NCBI RefSeq assembly: GCF_000527035.1
Contig: NZ_AZUK01000001.1
Coordinates: forward strand, 3,123,883 to 3,187,882
From: Tolumonas lignilytica
GTDB lineage: Bacteria > Pseudomonadota > Gammaproteobacteria > Enterobacterales > Aeromonadaceae
DNA length: 64,000 nt
Reading direction: 5' to 3'
Shown here: positions 58,183 through 64,000 of the stretch, piece after piece
Position numbering within the stretch: position 1 is the first letter of the stretch
Layout: each line of letters opens with the position of its first letter
Made by a program: the position numbers and the translations under genes
The notes under the pieces: model-generated
What the model saw: the letters and a program-made list of their open reading frames with translations, nothing else
What the model was told of the DNA's origin: nothing
The model's database searches: none

Positions 58183-59493
58183 ATGGACAAGATATATAAG
58201 GTTACTGCTCTGGCTGCATTTGTTGGTTTGTTATCTAATACGGCGAGCGCTGCGTCATTAGACCAAACTATTACTAAGTCGCTGTTAGATCATCCGCAAG
58301 TAAAGCAAGCTTATGATAATTATGTAACTCGTACTCATCAAATCGATCAGGCCAGAGGCGGATATTTCCCCAAGCTTGATGTGGTTGCAGGTATCGGCCC
58401 AGAAAAATATGATAGTAATCAATCTTCAACGGACGGGAAAAATCTGACAACCAAAGAGATTAGCCTGTCTCTATCACAAATGATATTTGATGGTTTTGAT
58501 ACCAGTTCAAATGTTGATAGAACAAAAGCTGAGGCTCAGGCTCAACGATATGCGCTCTATGCACTTGCCAATAACACGGCGTTACGTGTCGCTGAGGTGT
58601 ATTTGAATGTGTTGCGTTATCAGGAAATTTACCAACTTTCAAAAGAGAATCTGGCTACCCATCAGGCCATTATGGCTGATATCGGAAAAAGAACAGAGTC
58701 AGGTGTTGGTTCTACCGCAGACTACATGCAAATCAAAGGGCGTGTTGCCAGGGCTCAAGCTAATTTATCGTCAGCAGAGAACAATATGCTGGACGCGCAG
58801 GCTGAGTTTTTCCGTGCGACCAATACAGAGCCTCTTGATTTGACTCAACCCGTGCCTGATGTCAGTAAATTGCCCGCAACTCTTGCTGAAGCCAAAGCGG
58901 CTGCTCAGAAGATTCATCCTACACTCTTATCTGCAGATCAGGATATAGAAGCGACACGATACCAATATGAGGCATCGAAATCGAATTTCTATCCAAAACT
59001 TTCAATAGAAGCCAGCAAGGGCCTGTATAAAAACAGTAGTGGTATCGATGGATATAATATTGATGATACCAAGATCATGCTGATGGCTCGTTATAACTTA
59101 TTCAATGGCGGCGCAGATATAGCTCAAAAACGAGCTACCGCATCACAAATCGCGGAAGCGAAAGATGTGAAACAAAATGCAGCACGCCAAGTCAGTGAAG
59201 GGCTAAATTTAGCTTGGAATGCAAGAGATGCGTTGTTAAAACAAAAAGATTTTACACAACAGCATGTGCAAGCGAGTTATGACACTGTGATGGCTTACCG
59301 TAAGCAATTTTTATTGGGCACCCGTTCATTATTGGACGTATTGAATACAGAGAATGAGCTTTTTGAAGCACGTCAGAATGCTGTGAATACGGATTATGAT
59401 GAACTGTATGCCGAATATCGTATTCTTAATGCAACAGGCCGCTTGCTGGATAGTGTCAGTTTCAAGGCACCTTCTGAATGGCCACAAAAATGA
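58183..59493 (+). CDS. lapE: TolC-like outer-membrane channel LapE
   Basis: The 436-residue product has a signal peptide ending NTASAAS and the outer-membrane efflux repeats of TolC proteins: LLDHPQVKQAYDNY, SQMIFDGFDTSSNVD, ARYNLFNGGAD, and LLGTRSLLDVLNTENEL. Start 58183 gives a proper signal peptide and has AAGGA upstream; an ATG at 58159 overlaps the lapC stop (ATGA) and cannot be excluded. It completes the type I secretion set. Confidence 0.87.
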   Translation: MDKIYKVTALAAFVGLLSNTASAASLDQTITKSLLDHPQVKQAYDNYVTRTHQIDQARGGYFPKLDVVAGIGPEKYDSNQSSTDGKNLTTKEISLSLSQMIFDGFDTSSNVDRTKAEAQAQRYALYALANNTALRVAEVYLNVLRYQEIYQLSKENLATHQAIMADIGKRTESGVGSTADYMQIKGRVARAQANLSSAENNMLDAQAEFFRATNTEPLDLTQPVPDVSKLPATLAEAKAAAQKIHPTLLSADQDIEATRYQYEASKSNFYPKLSIEASKGLYKNSSGIDGYNIDDTKIMLMARYNLFNGGADIAQKRATASQIAEAKDVKQNAARQVSEGLNLAWNARDALLKQKDFTQQHVQASYDTVMAYRKQFLLGTRSLLDVLNTENELFEARQNAVNTDYDELYAEYRILNATGRLLDSVSFKAPSEWPQK

Positions 59494-59512
59494 TAGTTGA
59501 GTTGTGTGGTTT

Positions 59513-60229
59513 ATGACCATATTTAGCCTGAATAAACGGTTTTGGCACAGCATTTTATTTTTACTAATACTGCTGTGTTCAGGTATTAATTATCAGCAAA
59601 CTCTGGCTGATGCAATTGATACCAAAGACCGTCAACTAGTCGAGTTAGTTCAGGCTAAATATGGGTCACGAGCTGCTCGTAGAGTAATTGATTGGAGGTT
59701 ATTGATTCATCGAGCACTATCTGAGAAATGGAGCCATAAGCAAATTCTTGATGCTACCAATAACTTCTTTAACCGTTTGATATATATAGAAGATGTACAG
59801 TTATGGGGAAAAAGTAATTACTGGGCTTCTCCTGTAGAGTTTTTAGGAGCCGGAGGTGGTGATTGTAAAAGTTTTAGTATTGCTAAATATTTCACCTTAA
59901 GAGAAATGGGCATCTCTGATGAAAGTTTAAGACTTATTTATGTAAAAGCGGTGCGTTTCAATCGGTTTCATATGGTTGTCGCAGACTATGCGACACCAAC
60001 GTCAATGCCAGTCATATTAGATAATATAGATCCTGTAATAAAACCTGCCAATTTGAGAACAGATTTAGTTCCTGTATACAGTTTTAACGGTAGCCATTTG
60101 TGGTTAATGAAGGCTAAAGGTCAAGGACAACTAGCAGGAAGCTCTGATCGGTTAAGTTTATGGTCTGATTTGCAAACACGAATTAATGCTCAAAATATGA
60201 ATAAACCAATTTTAAATTTGGATAATTAA
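59513..60229 (+). CDS. lapG: LapG periplasmic cysteine protease
   Basis: The 238-residue product is a bacterial transglutaminase-like protease of the LapG family with a signal/anchor at about 10-33. The triad is visible: Cys118 in GGGDCKSFSIAKY, His153 in RFHMVVADY and Asp170 in VILDNID. LapG cleaves the N-terminus of the adhesin at a di-alanine and so releases it from the cell surface when c-di-GMP is low. ATG 59513 is preferred over GTG 59504. It is 2 bases before lapD. Confidence 0.92.
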   Translation: MTIFSLNKRFWHSILFLLILLCSGINYQQTLADAIDTKDRQLVELVQAKYGSRAARRVIDWRLLIHRALSEKWSHKQILDATNNFFNRLIYIEDVQLWGKSNYWASPVEFLGAGGGDCKSFSIAKYFTLREMGISDESLRLIYVKAVRFNRFHMVVADYATPTSMPVILDNIDPVIKPANLRTDLVPVYSFNGSHLWLMKAKGQGQLAGSSDRLSLWSDLQTRINAQNMNKPILNLDN

Positions 60230-60231
60230 CC

Positions 60232-62154
60232 ATGACTCTTTACAAGCAAATTCTCGCTTTTGTCATATGCCTCTTTGCTGGTTTGCTGATTATTGCCTAT
60301 GCGGTACAGTTCCAATCAACGAGAGATTATTTGGCTGAACAACAGAGAATATCAGTTATCAATACAGCTAATTCGGTCGGATTGGCGCTCACTCCTTATT
60401 TGGAAACAGGAGATAAAGTTGGTGCTGAATCTGTAATTAATGCAGCTTTTGATGGTGGTTATTATCAGAAGATACACTTGGATTTATTAGCGTCGAAACA
60501 GACTATTGAAAAAACAAATCAAACAGATATTGAAGGTGTGCCACATTGGTTCACACAACTCAATCTCTTCAAAAGTGAATCATACGAGACCGTATTAACA
60601 TCTGGCTGGCTTCAACTGGGGCGTCTCGAGGTTAAAGGCCATCCGGGGGATGCCTATTTTCAATTTTGGCGTGCGATGTCTAATCTGTTTTGGGCATATA
60701 TTTCATGTTTTATTGTTGTTTCAATCTTAATTGTTGCGGCTTTAAGGATTTTATTACGGCCCCTTGAATCTATTCGCCGTCAGGCGGTAGAAATTGAAAA
60801 ACATCATTTCAATCAGTCGATTCCGTTACCTAAAACACTAGAACTCCGCCAAGTTGTACAATCAATTAATGCATTGACGATAAAACTGGCTAAACAATTT
60901 AAAGAGGAAGCAGTTGCTGCGGATCTGTTACGAGAAAGAGCTTTTCGTGATGCGGTGTCGGGGTTGGGGAATAGAGCCTATTTTATCGGACAGATCAATG
61001 CCTGGATTGCAGAACATGGTACAGGCGGAGTCATGCTGATAGCTGTTGATGCATTAGATGATATTTATCGACATGATGGTTATAGCGCTCGAGATAAAAT
61101 GGTTAAACAGATTGCTAATGTTCTGAATACAAAACTGGCTGTTTATGAAGGTGGTTCTGTTGCCCGTATCAGCGCGACAGAATATGCCGTTCTTCTTCCT
61201 GGCTTATCAAGTGACGAGCTATTAGAGGCTGCGAATATTCTAAATGACGCAATAGCGAATCTGATTGTTAATCCGCTTGATACAGATTCAGCATTTTCAG
61301 TCATTGGTATTGCGGTGAGAAACAAAGATGAAGATCTTTCAGCTCTATTAACGAAAGCGGATAGCGCATTGCGTAGAGCAAGAAATGAAAGACTAGGTGC
61401 TGTAACCATAGAACAAGCAGATACTGCGGATATACTAGGGCGATTAGCATGGAAAGACATTATTCTAAACTCGCTGGAGCATGATCAATTTGATTTTCGT
61501 GTTCAGCCTGTAACTATGCTTAGTGGTCAGAATAATTTACCTGCGGAATTGTTTTCAGGAATTAAATATCAAGGTCAAAGGTTTAGTGCTGCGCAGTTTA
61601 TGTCTGCAGTTGAAATGTTTAAGCTTGGTGAAAAACTTGATCGTTATGTATTAGAGCAATCTTTAGTAATATTAAAAGATAATCCAGACTTATCTTTATC
61701 GATTAATTTAACGATAGGCAGTATATCGTCATCATCGTTCCATTCATTTTTGAAAGAGTTTTTCGTCACCAACAATTTGTTTATATCAAGAATAGCTCTA
61801 GAGATACCAGAGAATGCGATTCTGCAACACAAAGAATCAGTTAAAAACCTAAATGGTTTATGTGCAGAATTTAAGGTTATGTGGGGTATTGACCAGTTCG
61901 GCAGACATTTTCAATCTCTCGAATACCTTACAGAATTCACACCTGCCTATGTAAAAGTCGATCAAGGATATATGAGTGTTATCACTAAAGATGAAAATGC
62001 TCAGAGTGTTTTAGCAGCAGTTTGCCGGACTGCACATAATGCTGGAGCAGTTACGATCGTTACAAGAGTAGAAGATCAAAAGCAGGTTGAACTGATTACT
62101 CAATTATTTGTAGATGGTTATCAGGGCATTGTGCAACCGGCCAGAGAAATATAA
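60232..62154 (+). CDS. lapD: LapD inside-out c-di-GMP receptor
   Basis: The 640-residue protein has a membrane span at 7-25, a periplasmic LapD domain (about 26-150, with conserved WLQLGRLEVKGHPG in part), a second span at about 152-175, a HAMP domain, and degenerate GGDEF (SATEY in place of GGDEF, near 319) and EAL (PAELF in place of an EAL motif, near 440) domains. Degenerate sites mean it binds rather than makes or breaks c-di-GMP, and when bound it holds LapG inactive. A terminator follows. Confidence 0.92.
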   Translation: MTLYKQILAFVICLFAGLLIIAYAVQFQSTRDYLAEQQRISVINTANSVGLALTPYLETGDKVGAESVINAAFDGGYYQKIHLDLLASKQTIEKTNQTDIEGVPHWFTQLNLFKSESYETVLTSGWLQLGRLEVKGHPGDAYFQFWRAMSNLFWAYISCFIVVSILIVAALRILLRPLESIRRQAVEIEKHHFNQSIPLPKTLELRQVVQSINALTIKLAKQFKEEAVAADLLRERAFRDAVSGLGNRAYFIGQINAWIAEHGTGGVMLIAVDALDDIYRHDGYSARDKMVKQIANVLNTKLAVYEGGSVARISATEYAVLLPGLSSDELLEAANILNDAIANLIVNPLDTDSAFSVIGIAVRNKDEDLSALLTKADSALRRARNERLGAVTIEQADTADILGRLAWKDIILNSLEHDQFDFRVQPVTMLSGQNNLPAELFSGIKYQGQRFSAAQFMSAVEMFKLGEKLDRYVLEQSLVILKDNPDLSLSINLTIGSISSSSFHSFLKEFFVTNNLFISRIALEIPENAILQHKESVKNLNGLCAEFKVMWGIDQFGRHFQSLEYLTEFTPAYVKVDQGYMSVITKDENAQSVLAAVCRTAHNAGAVTIVTRVEDQKQVELITQLFVDGYQGIVQPAREI

Positions 62155-62174
62155 AGCATTCTCATGTAGTAACC

Positions 62175-62200
62175 AAAGGGGCGCATTTGCGCCCTTTTTT
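62175..62200 (+). terminator. Terminator after lapD
   Basis: AAAGGGGCGC pairs with GCGCCCTTTT (one G-T) around ATTT, then TT. Confidence 0.82.
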
Positions 62201-62323
62201 ATTCGATTTAATTGAATGGTTGATATGGTTAATGAGAACTATCTATCTGATTTTTAGAATATTAAATGAATGTTAATTTGTTAAGATTATTCAAAATAGG
62301 TTAATTATATATAAGGAAATCGT

Positions 62324-64000
62324 GTGAGCACTCAGATCATAGCTGAAACCTCTCTTATTGCAGGTCTTACCGGGATTGCCAAAGTGAAATTGCCTGATGG
62401 CTCGCTGAAAGATTTGAAAGTAGGAGATGTGCTAGATCCGGGGGCGGTGGTTATTTTAACCAATGGTGCTCAATTAACCTTAAAACCGGAAAATGGTCAT
62501 CCGAATACACAGGAATTACAACATACAGCAACAAATCATGTCGTAGTCGACGCGCCATCTAATGCTGAATCGACGAGTAATATAGCTGCCTTGCAGAAAC
62601 AAATACTGGATGGTATAGACCCGACCAAAGCTTTTGAAGCTGCGGCGGCTGGTAATACCATAGGTGCTGGCGGTGGTGTTGGTAGTGGGAATAATGGATT
62701 TGTATCAGTAACACGGGTCGGTGATAGCACAATTGCAGAGTCAGGATTTGACACTTCAGGTATAAACTCGTCTACACCAATATCAACTCCTACAGTATCA
62801 AGTCAAGTCAGCAATACATCTTCTATTACCGCGAATATTCCCGGGGCTCCGAGTGTGGCTCTTACATCAGACAGTGGTAGCAGCAACACCGACCTCATTA
62901 CCAATAACGGTGCGTTGACCGTAGGTAATCTGGAAAATGGTGCCACGGTGGAATACAGCACCGACGGTCAGACCTGGAGCCGCAGCTTCACGCCGGTGGA
63001 AGGCAGTAATACCGTTTATGTGCACCAGATTGATGTAGCGGGCAATGTGTCGGCGGCGAGCACGCTGAGCTTCACGCTGGATACGCAGATAGCGGCACCA
63101 AGTGTGGCTCTTACATCAGACAGTGGCAGCAGCAACACCGATCTTATTACCAATAACGGTGCGTTGACCGTAGGCAATCTGGAAAATGGTGCCACGGTGG
63201 AATACAGCACCGACGGTCAGACCTGGAGTCGCAGCTTTAGTCCGGTGGAAGGCAGTAATACCGTTTATGTACACCAGATTGATGTAGCGGGCAATGTATC
63301 GGCGGCGAGCACGCTGAGCTTCACGCTGGATACGCAGATAGCGGCACCAAGTGTGGCTCTTACATCAGACAGTGGCAGCAACAACACCGATCTTATTACC
63401 AATAACGTTGCGTTGACCGTAGGCAATCTGGAAAATGGTGCCACGGTGGAATACAGCACCGACGGTCAGACCTGGAGCCGCAGCTTCACGCCGGTGGAAG
63501 GCAATAATACCGTTTATGTACATCAGATTGATGTGGCGGGCAATGTATCAGCGGCGAGCACGCTAAGTTTTGTTTTAGCTGATACAAATCCGGTCATCAG
63601 TAGCGGCAGCGGCACGGTGGTCGAACAGAGCCAGCCGAGTGTGGCCGGGCAGCTCAGTGCCAGCGACGCCGACAATCCCGGGTTGCAGTTTGTGGCGGAA
63701 ACGGTGAAGGGCAGTTACGGCAGCGCCGTGCTGCAGGCGGACGGCCACTGGAGCTACACGCTGGACAGCCGCGCCGACGCGCTGGCGCAAGATCAAAAAG
63801 CGAGCGACAGCCTGACGGTGCGGCTCAATGACGGCAGCACCACCAGTCTTCATATTGACATCACCGGCACCGACAACGCCCCGGTCATCAGCAGCGGCAG
63901 CGGCACGGTGGTCGAACAGAGCCAGCCGAGTGTGGCCGGGCAGCTCAGTGCCAGCGACGCCGACAATCCCGGGTTGCAGTTTGTGGCGGAAACGGTGAAG
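62324..64000 (+). CDS. lapA: Large LapA-type RTX adhesin, 3' end outside the window
   Basis: The frame is open from GTG 62324 to the window end (559 codons). AAGGA lies 7 bases before the GTG. The first ~110 residues form a LapA-type retention module (AGLTGIAKVKLPDGSLKDL in part, LKVGDVLDPG, VVILTNGAQLTL), ending in FEAAAAG (104-110); a di-alanine followed by Gly is the LapG cleavage site in known systems. After a Gly/Ser linker come three 83-residue Ig-like repeats and then 97-residue VCBS/cadherin-like repeats. The C-terminus should hold RTX repeats and the secretion signal. It is secreted by LapBCE and released by LapG. Confidence 0.88.
   Translation, partial: MSTQIIAETSLIAGLTGIAKVKLPDGSLKDLKVGDVLDPGAVVILTNGAQLTLKPENGHPNTQELQHTATNHVVVDAPSNAESTSNIAALQKQILDGIDPTKAFEAAAAGNTIGAGGGVGSGNNGFVSVTRVGDSTIAESGFDTSGINSSTPISTPTVSSQVSNTSSITANIPGAPSVALTSDSGSSNTDLITNNGALTVGNLENGATVEYSTDGQTWSRSFTPVEGSNTVYVHQIDVAGNVSAASTLSFTLDTQIAAPSVALTSDSGSSNTDLITNNGALTVGNLENGATVEYSTDGQTWSRSFSPVEGSNTVYVHQIDVAGNVSAASTLSFTLDTQIAAPSVALTSDSGSNNTDLITNNVALTVGNLENGATVEYSTDGQTWSRSFTPVEGNNTVYVHQIDVAGNVSAASTLSFVLADTNPVISSGSGTVVEQSQPSVAGQLSASDADNPGLQFVAETVKGSYGSAVLQADGHWSYTLDSRADALAQDQKASDSLTVRLNDGSTTSLHIDITGTDNAPVISSGSGTVVEQSQPSVAGQLSASDADNPGLQFVAETVK
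62852..63598 (+). repeat. Three tandem 249-bp repeats in lapA (Ig-like, 83 residues each)
   Basis: Unit starts at 62852, 63101 and 63350 with AGTGTGGCTCTTACATCAGA, nearly identical at the DNA level. Each unit ends in VSAASTLSF; the third leads into the next repeat type. Confidence 0.92.
63590..64000 (+). repeat. Tandem 291-bp repeats in lapA (VCBS-like, 97 residues each)
   Basis: Copies start at 63590 and 63881 (CCGGTCATCAG-AGCGGCAGC) and are almost base-identical; the second is cut by the window end. The DNA is visibly richer in G+C than the lapD side. Protein marks: SGTVVEQSQPSVAGQLSASD and GSYGSAVLQADGHWSYTLD (in part). Confidence 0.9.

Noticed and set aside
62852..64000. Tandem repeats considered as CRISPR or satellite DNA
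   Set aside because: The repeats are contiguous 249- and 291-bp units in one open frame that encode protein domains, with no spacers.

Overview
The window looks like the chromosome of a facultatively anaerobic gammaproteobacterium of the Aeromonadales type (Tolumonas/Aeromonas-like; inference). Reasons: moderate G+C; the order yqgF-yqgE-gshB-rsmE ... sprT, metK, tkt, pgk, fba; the long purC; FlgT/FlgO/FlgP, which are typical of Vibrio/Aeromonas flagella; and a nitrogen-fixation-linked block. No rRNA gene, CRISPR array, intact insertion sequence or prophage was seen. There is one tRNA gene, tRNA-Arg(CCT). Region by region: (1) 1-5.3 kb is the end of a nitrogen-fixation cluster: a NifX-like protein cut by the window edge, fixA, fixB, a fused fixC-fixX, and a short NifA relative that lacks the GAF domain and the GAFTGA loop but keeps the NifA cysteine pattern and helix-turn-helix. 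(2) 5.3-8.0 kb, opposite strand, is a tungstate-type ABC transporter (tupABC) with a very good sigma-54 promoter. (3) 8.3-11.8 kb is a patch of small genes: a 47-residue relic of an IS256-type transposase with its own ribosome site and terminator, creA, a Sel1-repeat lipoprotein, an RluA-like pseudouridine synthase and two unknowns. (4) 12.1-16.3 kb is a general amino-acid ABC transporter (aapJQMP type) behind a sigma-54 promoter and NtrC-like sites. (5) 16.3-27.0 kb is an alpha-glucoside locus: a CUT1 ABC transporter, one GH4 and two GH13 hydrolases, a divergent LysR regulator and a lone PTS EIIB domain. Two near-identical palindromes mark the LysR and EIIB promoters. (6) 27.3-36.6 kb holds a GT-C-like membrane protein, the tRNA, and a three-gene signalling operon: periplasmic binding protein, hybrid histidine kinase, and a response regulator with PAS, GGDEF and EAL domains. 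(7) 36.6-44.1 kb holds purC, an outer-membrane barrel paired with a large lipoprotein, and flgT / flgO-flgP. (8) 44.1-54.5 kb is housekeeping: ruvX, yqgE, gshB, rsmE, a DUF5718-like gene, sprT, metK, tkt, pgk, fba. The usual endA and epd are not in their customary places. (9) 54.6-64.0 kb is a complete Lap-type adhesin release system: type I secretion lapB-lapC-lapE, the periplasmic protease lapG, its c-di-GMP receptor lapD, and the first 559 codons of the adhesin. The adhesin's N-terminal retention module carries a di-alanine stretch fitting the LapG cleavage site, followed by tandem Ig-like and VCBS repeats. How the parts may work together (inference): the left third is organised around nitrogen status through sigma-54 promoters (tup, aap, possibly the NifA-like gene). 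The middle imports and breaks down isomalto/malto-oligosaccharides. The right part links c-di-GMP signalling to surface attachment.
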